From contig OX419757.1 of the NCBI GenBank assembly GCA_948567375.1, positions 22,562,732 through 22,626,731 on the forward strand: a stretch of DNA of 64,000 bases. The letters run 5' to 3'. Positions 1 through 12,083 of this stretch are shown one piece after another. A model generated the notes under the pieces. That model worked only from the letters and a program-made list of their open reading frames with translations. It was not told where the DNA came from and did no database searches. The translations under genes and the position numbers were made by a program. Origin of the DNA: Lunularia cruciata (Eukaryota > Streptophyta > Marchantiopsida > Lunulariales > Lunulariaceae). Positions within the stretch are counted from its first letter, which is position 1. Each line of letters opens with the position of its first letter.

Positions 1-2
1 TT

Positions 3-386
3 CCTACCTTCCAAAGCATTCATATCAGATTGAAGAAAGCACAAGGAGGTGATGCTGAGAAGTCAATGAAGGATCAACTCATGGAGTTGGTAGAGGCAAG
101 AGCAATTGCTATGGTTCGAGTGGAGCAAGCCCAAAGGAAACAAAAGGAGAGCTATGACAAGAGGCAAGGTAAGAAGAAGGTGGAGACTTTCAAAGAAGGT
201 GAATGGGTAATGTTGTTTGATTCCATTCGATTCAAGAGAGTGCAAAAGAAGTTTTTGCTTAAGTACTTTGGACCTTTCAAAGTGGAGAAGATGTGGGGCA
301 ATTACACCTATGATCTCAAGGAGTTGGGAGTAAGACACTTTGATAGGATTAACTATGATAAGTTGAAAATGCACCATAGAAGGTAG
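3..386 (+). pseudogene. Ty3/gypsy integrase C-terminal end (element A)
   Basis: This is the last part of a gypsy polyprotein and is open to the left edge of the window. The frame reads about 118 codons. It has a charged helical stretch (ARAIAMVRVEQAQRKQKESYDKR), shortened here to its key pattern QRKQKESYDKR. A GDWV-like motif (KEGEWVMLFDS) and a GPF motif (LKYFGPFKVE) follow, the usual small beta-barrel end of gypsy integrases that helps bind DNA. No chromodomain follows; the stop codon lies 48 bp before the LTR. The frame is uninterrupted here. The rest of the element (gag, protease, RT, RNase H, integrase core) is outside the window. Assignment to gypsy is firm; the lineage is not. Confidence 0.85.
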
Positions 387-420
387 AGAGACCTTCACTT
401 TGAGGACAAAGTGAAAACTT

Positions 421-434
421 AGTCCGGGGGCAAA
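421..434 (+). other. Polypurine tract of element A
   Basis: A G-rich purine stretch with the core CCGGGGGCAAA directly precedes the TGTAACACCC start of the LTR. This is where plus-strand DNA synthesis is primed, and it fixes 435-1122 as a 3' LTR. Confidence 0.7.
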
Positions 435-1122
435 TGTAACACCCATTTGTGCATGTGTGTGGTATTGTGATATTTAGCTTGGTATTACAAGTACTTAAGA
501 GATATTATTTATATAGAGATAAAGGATGGTTCTATATTAGTCATGGTTAGCTAAAGTTAGTCATAGCTAAGGTAGAATGGACTTTACTTTAGAGGAAGTA
601 GAAAAGATGAGCACCACTCTTTTGGATTTTAGTGTGTTGACTTGGTATTATTCCTAGGTGTTTGGCTTTGAGGAAAGAGTTGAGAACTCTTGGGCCCGCA
701 AGCCTTTTTGTTTTGGATTCTTCTTTAGTCCAAGGATAGCCCATGTGAATCCTTGACTTAGTGGTTGGGTCAAGATAAGACCACATGCTTAGGGGAATAG
801 GCCCATATGAATGGATATTCCTTTCTACTTTTTGACTTTACTTGACTTTTAGTCTAGTAACTTGAGTTACTACGGTAATTAGTAACTTTGTTACATAACT
901 ATTTCACAAGTATATAAACAAGGGGTGAGGAGGTACTCATCATCCTTTCATTTGCAACTATCTCTCTCTCATTGAGTTCTCTAGTGAGCAATGTCTTGAG
1001 TCTTGGAGTGTTAGCCTTGGAGGAGTATGATGGAGTTTGGGTTCCTTGCCTTCTTAGTCCATGGTGCGCTACCATAATAGCCATTAGAAGTTCATCCTGA
1101 GTGAGAGACAGGCCAGCTCACA
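435..1122 (+). repeat. 3' LTR of element A (LTR family A, 688 bp)
   Basis: It starts TGTAACACCC and ends GGCTCACA. The boundaries come from three other copies in the window (18543-19149 and 35091-35780 reversed; 47711-54046 interrupted). It follows a polypurine tract and gypsy integrase, so it is a 3' LTR. The sequence to its right starts GAACA. The sister LTR of element F has a single GAACA in the matching place (37001-37005), so GAACA is the expected target duplication. Element A therefore inserted into the 5' LTR of F. Confidence 0.9.
911..920 (+). promoter_or_regulatory. TATA box of LTR family A
   Basis: TATATAAACA follows TTTCACAAG and precedes a GGGGTGAGG stretch. The same sequence occurs at 48191-48200 and, reversed, in the copy at 35091-35780. 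In the copy at 18543-19149 it is mutated. It is the likely RNA start signal of this LTR. Confidence 0.6.
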
Positions 1123-2205
1123 GAACAACAACATGTCTGACACATCCAAAGTAGTGATGAGCACTATGCACAAATAGAGCAGCACATGAGGGTAGTAGTG
1201 AACATCCCAAAGACAAGGAAGAAAATTTGTCCTGAGGAGAGCATGTTGCCGGTCTAGCTAAAGAAGACAAGAATGGTGAACATGAGGCAAGACATCATGG
1301 TAATCCATGAGTCATCAAGAGCAAAAGAGTTGGAAGGCAAAGCCAAGTACAAGTCAAAAGATTTGGGCAAAGGAGAAGAACCAGAGTTGATGCTTTAGAG
1401 CAAGAAGTCAAGTAGCAGAAGTGAAAGTGAGGCATAAGTTCAACAACGAGGCAAAGATGATGCTAAGAACAAAGAATAGGATTTCCATGCAATGATCAAT
1501 CATATGGGAGGAGGTGGAATCCTATGCCCAAAATTGCCAAGTGTAGAGTTAGAAGAGACCTTGGAGGTCAAGCCAAAGTTGGAGTTTCAGAAGGGTTAAA
1601 GATCAAGGAGGGATGTTCCTACTATGGGTGCAAAAACAAGCAATGTGAGCCCCATATGGAAAAGAGGGAGAGCTCTGATGATATGCCCTTGAGAGTGCAA
1701 TGGTTAAGACTTTGGAGTAAAGCTCTAGTAGAAGAAGTGAGGAGAGAAGAATTTGAGATTTCAAGGGACTTTGATGGGGTAAAATATTTGTCGCATGACG
1801 TTTGTCCTTTTCTGCTATAGTTAAAGAAGATGAGAGAAGAGTTGAAGAGAGATCACTTAGAAGTAAAAGACGAATTTGCAGTAGTGACGTATATGAGTGA
1901 GGAAAGTTTGGAGCTAAGAAGAAAAGTAATTCATAGAGAGAAAGAATTACAGAATTTAGGACTGAAGTAGAGATCAGGAGGAAGGAGATTGAGAGCCTGA
2001 CAGAGGACTTTGTGAAGAGAGGTAAAGCCATGGCAAAGCAAGAGGAAGAAAGAAGGGAGCAGATGGAGAAGATTGAGACTTTTAGGTCAGAAGTACATGA
2101 CATGCAAGTGGAGGTCATTCACATGAAATCAATGGCAGCGGTAATAGGGAAAGAGTTGGAGAGTTTGAAGACAAGTGCAGTGGAGAAAGAGCTTGGCATA
2201 GAGAG
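1123..2205 (+). repeat. 5' LTR of element F, first fragment, with LTR-ORF remnant
   Basis: This stretch aligns through its reading frame to 37001-37754 of F's other LTR. It has the same HxxxSSDEHYA-like start, the same LELEETLE-type and VCPxLL stretches and the same coiled-coil K/E-rich region. The frame is broken by many stops and by frameshifts. It is bounded on the left by LTR A and on the right by element C. It continues at 25670, directly after C. Confidence 0.8.
2201..2205. other. Target site duplication of element C, left copy (GAGAG)
   Basis: GAGAG lies directly before the TGTGGGACCC start of C. The second copy is at 25670-25674. The undisturbed site with one GAGAG is at 37750-37754 in F's 3' LTR. 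Confidence 0.85.
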
Positions 2206-5200
2206 TGTGGGACCCATATTTTAATCTTTTTCTCAATTTGGAAGAAGAAGTGTACAAAGAAGTCAAAGTGTGCCTGTATGGCCAAAGAAGGCAAAGAAAA
2301 GTGTCCTTGGGATGTAACCCAAGGTAATGTGTCTTTGGGTCATAAGGCGAGGTACTCGGAATTGCCCTATCAGCATATAACCCAAAGTAAGGAGTCTCTG
2401 TATCGGGGTGCTCAACCCGAGGCAAGGACAATGTAACAAGATTCCTTTGGGGCGAGACCTTCAAGAAGGTACCATTCAAAAACAGCAGTCATATGCATGA
2501 AGGACACTTGATAGTGACAAGAGCGTTTAGGGTGTGTGTGATTTCTTGGTAGAAACTTGAGTTGAAGAAAGATGGAGAAGGCATGACTCTTTAAAAATCG
2601 GGCTACAGACGAAGCAATGACGCACGAAGAATAGCTACAAAGTGGAGAGCTATAAGTGTCTTGTCAAGAGAGGGATCGTGAGTGCTCAAATGGCAATCTT
2701 GAAGCCGGAGAGAACAACTTATTTGATGAAGCACCAAGCGGTGTTCTTCCATAAGATGTTTGCAGGAGAGCCAATTAACTGGGCTAAGTGTCTTCATAGG
2801 AGGACAAGACAAATGGTGTGGAATTTGTGGGACAAGTCACCTCTACATTACATTGTGCCATTTGTAGCCCATTTCTATCTGGGGCTGAACTTGCTCAATG
2901 CGGCAGAGCAAAATAAGATGGTGTCTCATTTCCATCCCAACTTAAGAAGATGTCGATGCGAAGGAGCAGCAATACATTCTTCAGATCATGAGCAATGATG
3001 AGCACTACGCACAGACGGCGCAGAGGGTGCAGTTGGAAGTGAGCACTCCGAAGTCAAAGAAGAGGAGTCAACAAGGAGAAGAAGAAGTAGAGAAAGCGAG
3101 ACCTCAGAAGGCTAGAAGGGTAAACCCAAGAAAGAGCTGGTGGAAATCGTGTTGTTGGAAGAAGAGTTGGAAGGAGAAGTCAAGTGCAAGTCCAAAGACT
3201 CGGAGAGGGAGGAAGAACCCAAGTTCATACTGCAAAGTGGAGACACAAGTAGTGACAACAACGATGGAGTGGAGATGGAATCGGTACCCAAAGAAGAGGA
3301 AGCCAAGATATAGACGGAGGAAAAAGGTAACTCAAAACTAAAAGACAAAGTTCAAGAACAAGAGGAGAAAAGAGTTATAATTCAAAGGGAAGTTTGTTCC
3401 AAACAAAAGGCAAAGTATGGAGTGGGGCCGAGTAAGGTAAGAGAAGAGGAGGATAGAAGTTTGGGGAGCAAAGAATCCATTCCTATAAGGCAACTATGGC
3501 TTAGAAGGCGAGTGGCAAGTGAGGAAGAGGTGAAGAAGGAGACAAGTACGTGAGTCAAAATCAATGCGAGTGAAGGAGTAGAGTATCTGCGGGAGGTTGT
3601 GTGCCCTTTGTTGGTTAAGTTAGAGCACAAGAAGAAGGAGATGTTGTCAAAATGTCCAGAGGTGAAGATTGTATTGTAGGTGTTAGCTCAATTAGAAGAA
3701 GAGAACTCGGAGTTAAAGAAAAGTATAATCTGAGGTGAGGAGGAAAGGGAATTACTATGAGTAGACGCAGTAGTACAGATCAAGTGATCAAGAACTTGAA
3801 GAGAGAAGCAAGGAGTAGAGAGGGACTCATAGAGTAGAGTGACATAGCAAGGGAAAGGCAAGTAGCTGAGTATGAAATCTTGAAGAAACAGTTTGCTGAT
3901 TCGAGATTAGAAATTATCCATGCTAGGCAAGAGTAGCAGAGAAGGAGCAAGAGCTCGATAGAGTGATAGAGAGTGTAGAAGAGAAGAAGCAGCTCTAGCA
4001 AAGAGAGTTGACAATGAGATATTGAGAGGAAGAAACATTGAGAGAGTAACTTTGCAATCTAGAGGAGAAGATTATGCAAAAGGAGAAGCGGAAGGAGACT
4101 ATGAAAGTAGAGTTCAAAGTGGCATTGGCAATGTACAAAGAAGATTGGCTTGCAGATCAAGAACGGGAGAGAAGAATGAGATTGGAGCCATTGAAGGAGA
4201 TTGTGATCAAGATGAGTGCAATGCTAAGTGTAGAAGCCAGCGTGTGAATTCAAGAAATGAGACTGCATGAGTTGAAGTTGTTGGTGTAGGAGACGAGGAG
4301 GAGAAATGAAAAGGATAGAGGTTTCAATGCTTTACTTATCAGTCTCAAAACTGGTGTAGATAGAAAGATATTGGAAGTAGAAGACAATATCACAATTAAA
4401 TTAGACTTAGTGAAATTAGAGAAAGATGAACTTCGGAAGGATGTAAGAGCAAAACCCAAAGTAGATAGCATAGGAGTGCAAATGACTTCAGAGTTACCAT
4501 CGGAGATGTTAGGGAAGAGTGGGTTGGGAGATAAAGGATTAGAAGAATTACCCACTAGTGGAATTGTAGATTAGGAAAGAGAAATGATAGAATTGGTAGA
4601 AGATTTAGAAGTTGTGAAACCCGAGGACAAAGTAGTAAGTAAAGTTACTTTGAGATTGAAAGCCAAAAAAGAAGTAAACATTGGATTGGATTAGTTATAG
4701 ATTTTGAGATTTGAAGAGGTAAATATGAAGAGGTGCATTGTCATTTTGGATCTGCAAGTAGGAAGAGTTGTTAGGAAACGGTATAGTTGTTCAAACTGTC
4801 GTTTGCTTCACTATTTAAGAGTGGCATTTGTAGTCATATGTTGTTCAGTGCTCATAATTTCTGAGAATGGATAAAGCAAAGTGTTGTGAAGCAGTGCTTG
4901 TCATTTGAGCTTAATTCTGAGTATCAACTCTGTGTCTATGTTTGTGAGTGTTGGGAGAATTTTGAAGTGCAAGTCAGTGTGCTTGTTGGATATTGGATTC
5001 CGCATCCTTGATCTTCATTTTGTGTGTTTGATCCTGAGTGAAGTGCAATCAGAGCAATGCCTTGACAGATCTGAGAGGAATTGTAGTGTTGGTAGTATTC
5101 TACATTTGTGAGTGATGTGTAAAGGTGATGTGAAGCAATTTTGATCGAGGAAGTTGTGCCTTCAATAGAGAGGTAGAACACAATTGTGAGGCAAAGTTGT

Positions 5201-5468
5201 TTTGCAGTGAAGTGCCGTTTTCTGGAGAGCCTGAATCATCACAATCAAGATTGTTTGGAAAGATTTGATGGAGTTGTGATTAAGAATTGTTAACTTGTGA
5301 TAAGACTCTCTTCAAGGTGTAGTTCTATCTGAGAGATTAAAGAAGCAACCAAGAAGAACTACATTGTTATTATTTGCTTTGTATTTGGACATTTCTGACT
5401 TGTATCTCTACAAAAACAAACTTTATTTACCTGATTACCACAAAAGTGATATTTGCCAAGTTGTCACA
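2206..5468 (+). repeat. 5' LTR of element C (3263 bp)
   Basis: It starts TGTGGGACCC and ends GTTGTCACA, right before the primer site. It matches 11673-12370 at its start (about 90% by eye over the first 390 bp) and 22726-25669 over the rest. Compared with the D copy it lacks about 500 bp just after the LTR-ORF start codon, so D's 3799 bp is nearer the full length. It carries the remains of the LTR-ORF. Confidence 0.88.
2589..4694 (+). pseudogene. LTR-ORF remnant in C 5' LTR
   Basis: A weak TATA (TTTAAAAA, 2589) and ATG (2617) are followed by a deletion that joins the start to the middle of the first domain (KNGYKV-equivalent at about 2630). The domain then reads KPERTTYLMKHQAVFFHKMF, INWAKCLHRRTRQMVWN and LHYIVPF. 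After this come the charged region, the VEYLREVVCPLLVKLEHKKKE motif region (key: VCPLLVKL), the coiled coil and the C-terminal acidic end with a conserved stop at 4692-4694. Several frameshifts and stops. Function unknown; see the best copy in element D. Confidence 0.7.
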
Positions 5469-5475
5469 TGATTTT

Positions 5476-5493
5476 TGGTGCTGCTGCCGGAGA
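5476..5493 (+). other. Primer binding site of element C
   Basis: TGGTGCTGCTGCCGGAGA starts 8 bases after the LTR end. It is close to the tRNA-Asp complement TGGCGCCGTTGCCGGGGA used by many Athila-type elements. Copies in D and F diverge at different bases, consistent with decay from that ancestor. Confidence 0.65.
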
Positions 5494-5556
5494 TACAAAT
5501 CTTGGAAGTGGAAGAATACAAAGCCAATTTTAAAACTGGTTGTCAAAGCAATATGA

Positions 5557-7798
5557 ATGACTGCATTGAGAGAACAACGGGAAGAGAGAGTTTGAAGATG
5601 AACGTCGTATCGTGAAGAAGATGAATGCCTGAAGATCCAATCTACTTTTGACGAAACCGAACGGGAGGCATTGGACTTTCAACTTCTTCACAAAGTGCAA
5701 GAAGCACTGCAAGAACTTGACCAAAAGAAATGTGAAGGCGGTTGGCAAGGCTTCTTTGCATCCCCATCTTCAAGAAGATGAAAGACTCAAGCGGCCAAAC
5801 ATATTCGTTATGGCCTACAAACTTCCCCTAGAGTTGTAAAGGAAGTTGCATCTCTAAAGAACTTTGTCGAAGAAAAGACAACATGGACAGTGACGGAAGA
5901 AGAGTGTCAACACCTTCTACAAACTATTTGTTGATTATCTCAAAGGAATTTTGAAGAACACTCCAAAGGTGTTGAGCCTGATTCTTCCACTCGGGTTGAA
6001 GTCGACACCCTCAGAGGAGAAACTGTTGAAGAAGACCCTACTTTGAACTTTAAAAATTGGAACCCTTGGGCTATCAACATGGCGTCAATACCAGCCAGCT
6101 CTTTGGTCCCATCAAGTTCAAATTTACCCCAGCCGATCCCACCAAGTCAAATGATGAATTTGTTACCTATCACCCGACACGCCTATCAAAAATATAAGGG
6201 GACAGAACAAGACAAAGACCCCAATGAATTCATCAAAGAATTCAAAGTCATCTCCTTTGCCAACAAGGAACATGACTCGGCGGATTGACTGCGCATTTTC
6301 CCAAGTCTGCTTTGAAAGAACGCTCGGAGCTTGTATACCCATGTAACCTAGAAGAGGTTTGTATTGGCGGACTGCACAGACTTGAGAAACAATTTCTGGG
6401 AACAATTCAAGGAAGTTGATTACAACACAAGTGTCTTTGTGGCATTCAATGATTTGGATAGAGGTAAGAAGGAGAAGTTAAGAGACTACTCTAAGCGGTT
6501 CATGGTGCTTTTGAACCGAGTTCTGAAGCAATCGGGTGTGGTGGGTTACTCCAATGCCCAAGCCATCACCTGGTTCCTAGGAGGACTCTCACCATAGATT
6601 CAAATGTTTGCAAGGGAGAGGAGTGTAACTTCCCTCGACAAGGTACTCAAACATGTCACCGGCTATGAGGTGGCTCACTCTCACTCTGCTGGCAATCAAA
6701 GAAACCAAGAGAAGAAAGGCAAGAAGTCCAAAAAGAGAGCTTCTCGTAGTACATCCCCTTCTTTGGAGGAATCCTCCACGTCTTCAAGCTCTTCTTCAAA
6801 ATCCAAAGAAGAATCAAAGCCAAGTCAAGTACAAAGACGTGGAGGTAAGAAACCAATGACTCCCATAGCAAAGAGTGTACATAAGGTTGATACTAAGCTG
6901 GACGCCCTCATCAAGGAGTTTTTGGATTTTAAGATCCAAATGATTGGGGCAAAGGACCAAAGGAAGCCCCCATCATTTGGCAGATCCAATGTATGGTGCA
7001 CCACGTGTGGCAAGTCAGGCCTTGCAAACACGGAATGCAATACTTGCAATGTATTCCCATGGCAGCAGATTGATTGGGTTCCGGGATGGAACCAGGAAGA
7101 GGAAGAGGAGGCAGTGTACCAAACCCAAGAGGTACTGCCTCAAGCAAGCACATCATATCAAGGTCCGAGGTATGGACCAAGGGAGTATAACCCAATGCTC
7201 ATCCACAAAGACCACCAATGAGCAACCAAAATCAACCTCAAAATGTTGCACCCGGGGCATGTTATAATTGTGGCTCAATGGAACATTGGTCTCCTAACTC
7301 TCCGGAGCCAAGAAGGCAAATTGGGTATGTTCCCTTGTGCGGACATTGCAAAAGATCAGGTCATACGGGCAACCAATGCCCTCACCCACCAACCCAAAGC
7401 CGCCTACAAAGTATGTAGAGACCCCGGCTGAGCGTGCAACGCTTCAGGCAAAGGGTGATACAACTATAAAATGTATAACACTTGAGGAAGAGAGACCTCA
7501 AGAAGGGAGTCCGGCCTCGGAAGGAGAATGGCCGGACCTTGAAATTGTGAAGGTTGAGACACACACAAGTAAGAAGAAGCGTGATCTCCAAGAATTGAGT
7601 ACGACCTCGTCATCTTCAAGAAAAGCAAAGAGGCTACATCCAAAGGCAATCCTTTCTGCCAAGGAGGAAAAGATCCTTGTTAAAGCCAAAGCTAAAGCCT
7701 TGCAGAAAGAACTCAAGGAAGCAATACTCAGGACCCGGGAAATGAGTTTGGAGAAGAAGACAAAGACAAAGCCTTCAGTTTTTCCGGCAGACATCTGA
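5557..7798 (+). pseudogene. gag of element C
   Basis: The start ATG (MTALREQREER) is set by alignment with the better-preserved gag of D. The order is an N-terminal charged helix, a capsid-like retrotrans-gag region (about 6160-6680; WxTHVTxKxF, VDYNTSVFxAxNDLD, LRDYSKxFMxLLN and the AQAITWFLxGL motif), a Ser/Lys-rich linker and zinc knuckles. The first knuckle-like motif is CTTCGKSGLANTEC with its His changed to Leu. The second is degraded (last Cys to Ser). The third, CGHCKRSGHTGNQC (about 7336-7377), is an intact CX2CX4HX4C. A Lys-rich tail follows. In-frame stops lie near 5600, 6286, 6316 and 6596, and a frameshift near 7200. It would have formed the particle shell and bound RNA. Confidence 0.8.
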
Positions 7799-8036
7799 TC
7801 CACAGTGAAGGGTCTGATTCAAGCCGAGGTGGACCAACCCAAGGAACCTTGGGTCAAGCCCACTAGTACTCCTATCACCATTAATATCTAGTCCTAATAC
7901 CGAAATAAAAATTCTATATTTTTATTTTTATGAAGCATCTTGAAGTCAAATTTGAACATGGAGAGACTTCAAACCCAAAGTCGAAGGCAAAGACGGTGAA
8001 ATTAGGGGAGTACTCCAATACAATATTGTAGCCAAT

Positions 8037-8663
8037 TTGGCAGCCATAAATGCAAACATCACATTTAAGCAATTGTGGCAAGACAACAAGTTGTACAAGA
8101 GGCAGCTGAATTTGGCCCTCAAGAAAGTAAGGTTGATGTCCAAGAAAGACCTGCCCGCCATATATCATATTGAACAAGAAGATCTGGGATATCTTGAGGT
8201 TGATGTAGAGATTGCAGGGTGCATGTTCACATCAACACCCATTGATTTGGATTCCGGTGTGAATGTCATGATCAAAGATTCTGCAAATTGACTAGGGTAT
8301 CATACATTTGAACCAACACCCCGAGTATTGAAATTTGCAGACCAAACCAGGAGACGGCCATTGGACATGCTGTCAAATATTACCACAATCATTGGAGGGG
8401 TGCCCTTAAAGTTGAATTACATTGTGTTGCAACCAGTGACCAAAACTGGTTACCCATTGTTGATCGGAAGACCTTGGTTGTATAGTGCCCAAGTTGTGGT
8501 GGATTGGCACCAGCAAAAGCTACGGTTCAAGGACATTTTGTCCGAAGACCAAAAGTTGGTGATTGTGAGTTGGACAAAGGTCCCCCATCTTGGGGAAACT
8601 AGTTCGTTAGAAGACAAGGATCAATCCAAAGACTCATTGTCTTTGTCCTCAGATGAATCCTAA
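8037..8663 (+). pseudogene. Aspartic protease region of element C
   Basis: One frame with a single stop at 8289. The active-site region reads PIDLDSGVNVM (about 8237-8269), which keeps an Asp-Ser-Gly, although the family usually has an alanine or hydrophobic residue after it. The second half has LKFADQTRR and the flap/ILGRP-type end as LLIGRPWLYSA. This is the pattern of retropepsins in Athila/Tat-like gypsy elements. It would release the gag and pol proteins. It lies between gag and RT, as expected. Confidence 0.7.
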
Positions 8664-8684
8664 GACAAAGTCCAAGTCAATTAC

Positions 8685-9795
8685 TTGGAATGCTATGGGG
8701 TGGATGTCAAAGACAAAGATCCATATGACCTCGCCTCGGGTGAACCTGACTTGGAGGAAGGGGGTTTGATGGCAGCTCACCACGGATTAAGCCGAGTAAG
8801 CCACGTTGAAGGAGTCATCAACCCCGATGACTATCAAGATGTTGTCTTGACTGAAGGGAAAATTTTGAAAATTTTGAAGACAGTCACTTTGGAGGAGTTG
8901 GCAGGATACACTGCCCTGTTTATAGAATTCTAGGATGTATTTTTCTGGTCTATCAATCAAATGCCGGGTATTCTACAAGAATTTGGAGAACATCTGATTG
9001 ATCTGGTTGAAGGTGCAGTTCCGGTTTGGCAAAGACAGTACCGCCTGAACCCAAAGTACTCTCTCTTGGTGAAAGACAAAATCAAGAAGTACTTAGGAGC
9101 CAAAATAATCTTTCTTGTCTTAAGCAGTGAGTGGGTCTCCCCCATTGTCATTGTCCCGGAGAAGAAAACAAGGAAGATCCAAGTGTGCCAAGATTTCCGC
9201 AAGTTGAATGCAGTCACAAGGAAGGATCATCATCCCTTGCCTTTTATTGATACAATTTTGGACCAAGTAGCTGGTCATCCTTGTTATAGTTTTCTCCATG
9301 AATTTTCAGGATACAATCAAGTGTCCATCCAAGAAGAGGACAAGGATAAGACCACATTCACGACCTATTGGGGTCACTTTTTCTTACAATCAAATGCCCT
9401 TTGGGTTGTGTAATGCTCTTGCTACTTTCCAGCGGATGATGAATTCAATCTTCAAGGATTTCTTGCAGAAATTTGTGGAAGTTTTCATTGATGATTTTTG
9501 TGTGTTTGGGCAAAGAGATGTACATTTGGATTACCTTTGCCAAACTTTTGAAAGGTGTTGTTTTGCCGGTTTGTCATTACACCCAGAGAAATGCTTCTTT
9601 TCAATGAAGGAGGGAATTCTTCTAAGGCATCGGGTGTCAAGCCAAGGTATTGAAGTTGATGTCAAGAAGGTCAAAGTAATCTCAGCTTTGGAATCCCCGA
9701 AGAACATCCGAGAGCTGAGAGCCTTCTTGGGACATGTTGGATACGCTTTGTTTCCAACTATGTGGTGCTTGTTGCACTCCTTACAAAGCTTCTGA
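8685..9795 (+). pseudogene. Reverse transcriptase of element C
   Basis: It runs in the protease frame to about 9390, with stops at 8661 and 8931, then shifts frame. Recognisable blocks are YRLNPKYSLLVKDKI, SEWVSPIVIVPEKK, CQDFRKLNAVT, PLPFIDTILDQVAGH, FSGYNQVSI (catalytic Asp region changed to Glu), QMPFGLCNALATFQ and the catalytic FIDDF (about 9487-9501), then LSLHPEKC and LRAFLGHVGY. The box order is that of Ty3/gypsy RT. One frameshift near 9390 and at least two stops inactivate it. Confidence 0.88.
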
Positions 9796-10240
9796 AGAAA
9801 TCCAAAGACTACCTATGGGAAGCAAATCAAGAAGAAGCTTTCCAAGTATTGAAGGAGAAACTGGTTGAAGCACCAATCATGAGGGCCCCAAATTAGGACA
9901 TCCCTTTTCATGTATATGTGGACACTTTGTCCATAGCAATCGGAGTTGTCTTAAGTCAGAAGGATGAGAAGAAGAAGGACTATCGGGTTTATTATGCAAG
10001 CTGACAACTTTCAATTTCCAAAAATAACTATTCAATGACTAAAAGAAAAGCACTCGGAATGGTGTATGCCTGCAAGAAATTTTGCCACTACTTGTTGGGA
10101 TACGAGTTCATCTTCTATGTTGACCATTACGCATTGCAACATTTGGTCAAGAAGGCAGATTTGTCTGGGCAAATTGCAAGATGGATCTTGTGGTAACAAG
10201 AATTCACATATACTATACAAGTACAGAAGGGGGCTTCACA
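9796..10240 (+). pseudogene. RNase H of element C
   Basis: It continues from RT. It has FHVYVDTLSIAIGVVLSQ with the first catalytic Asp, a TKRKALGMVYACKKFCHYLLGY stretch (key: ALGMVYACKKF; the catalytic Glu is Lys here) and VDHYALQHL for the third acidic site. Stops occur near 9895, 10003 and 10193. It would remove the RNA strand during DNA synthesis. Confidence 0.78.
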
Positions 10241-10241
10241 T

Positions 10242-11661
10242 TTGAATGCACACTTCCTGTCCAGTTTAGAAACTCAAGACCAGGAATGGGAAATAGACGA
10301 TTGGTTCCTTGATGAAGAGTTATATCAATTTACAGCAATGCGAAGTACAAGGTATGCAGCCAAATATCATTATCAACATACTCTCCATTGTCCTGAAAGG
10401 CTGGACTCGGAGCAGAGGGCAGTCTTTCTCAAGAAAATGGGGCCGTATAAGCTAAAACACAACATTTTATTCAAGATGGGCAAAGACAAAGTACGTCGGC
10501 AATGCTTGGAGTCATATGAAGTCGGAGGTGTAATTGAGTCTTTACACTCCAAAGCATCGGGGGGACATTATGCTTGGGGGGACACTAAAGAATAGACTCT
10601 TTCTTCTTCAGTGTACTAGTGGCCTAAAATATACAAAGACATGCATGCCCATATCTGAAGCTGTGACGCTTGTTAGAGAACAGGGAAGCCGATGGCTACT
10701 TCTCAATACCCTTTTAGACCAATTTTACCCTTCGCGCCATTTGAGAAATGAGGAATTGATTTTGTGGGTCCCATTCAACCAATGACCTGAGTCATGAAGA
10801 AGATATACATCTTGGTATGCACTAACTATGCTACCAAGATGGTTGAAGCTGAAGCAACTCATAGAGATGATGCAAAAACCGTTGTGGAATTTTTATTTCG
10901 AAACATCATCTCTCAATACGGATGTCCTTTGGAATTGGTCAGTGATAGAGGGACACATTTCTTGAAATTTGTGATGGAGGCGATAACAAAATACTTCCAG
11001 ATTAAACATCGGAAGACAACTCCTTATAACCCAAAACCAAATGGCTTAACGGAAAAGGCAAATGGGTTACCTTGCAAAATTTTGAATAAGATGACTGTCA
11101 ATTATCCTTATAACTGGCATAGAAAATTACCAGCCGCACTGTGGGTATATCAAATGATAGAAAAGATTACAACCAAAAAAACTCCATACTTCTTGATATA
11201 CGGCTTGCATCCCATACTACTAGTTGAATTTGAAGTACCCACATATCGGATTCTTTTGCAAAGAACAATTGTCAAAGGAAGAAAGCTAGGATCTTTGGAT
11301 TCATCAACTGATGTGGTTAGAAGAGAAAAGAGATGATGCATTGCAAACCACAAAAGAAGTACAAGAGCAAAGGAAAGTTAGGCATAATAAGCACATCAAG
11401 CATGTGATTGTTTGCAAAGAAGATTTGGTTTTGTTATACGAGAATTGCCAAATATTTTTTCAAGGCAAGCTACATTTGAGATGGATGGGGCCTTATCAGG
11501 TTCTTCATCTTCATGAAAATGGGTCCATTCAACTTGCAAACCTGGAAGGCAATCCTTTTGCCACTCAAGTAAACGGGTGGAGATTTTGGAGATATTGGAC
11601 CATAGACTCGAAAGTCTCTAAGACATCCAAAGTCTATGTTTGCGGGGATGCTCACATTTGA
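10242..11661 (+). pseudogene. Integrase of element C
   Basis: The zinc-binding part is damaged (ASGGHYA, CDAC remnants near 10560-10660). The catalytic core shows the first Asp in CTNYATKMVEAEATHRDD (10827-10880), the second in VSDRGTHF (10940-10965) and the Glu in PNGLTEKANG (11037-11065), so D,D,E is present. The C-terminal part shows KEDLVLLYEN and LRWMGPYQVL (about 11420-11520), then VNGW. A frameshift lies near 11320. The frame ends 11 bp before the LTR and there is no chromodomain. Confidence 0.85.
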
Positions 11662-11672
11662 GAGAAGGGGTA
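11658..11672 (+). other. Polypurine tract of element C
   Basis: TTGAGAGAAGGGGTA lies directly before TGTGGTACC. The matching site in element F is at 35067-35082. Confidence 0.7.
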
Positions 11673-12056
11673 TGTGGTACCTAAATTTTTGTTTTTTTTC
11701 TCAATTTGGAAGAAGAAGTGTACAAAGAAGTCAAATTGCACTTATATGGCCAAAGAAGGCAAAGAAAAGTGTCTTCAGGATGTAACCCAAGGTAACCTGA
11801 CTTTGGGTCATAAGGCAAGGTACTCGGAATTGCCCTATCAGCATACAACCCAAAGTAAGGAGTCTTTGTATCGAGGGTGCTCAACCCGAGGCAAGGACAT
11901 TGTAACAACTTTCCTTCGGGGCGAGACCTTCAAGAAGGTACTGTTCAAAAAAGGCGGTCATATGCATGAAGGACACTTGACAATGATAGGAGCATGTAGA
12001 AGGTGTGATTTCTTGGTAGAAACTCAAATTGAAGAAAGACAGAGAAGGTGCAACTC

Positions 12057-12064
12057 TATAAAAA
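12057..12064 (+). promoter_or_regulatory. TATA box of C 3' LTR
   Basis: TATAAAAA lies 27 bp before the LTR-ORF ATG. The same spacing is found in D (27 bp). Spacing is 33-34 bp in F (36154), J (56100) and K (57270). Confidence 0.65.
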
Positions 12065-12083
12065 TTGGGCTAAAGACAAAGTG

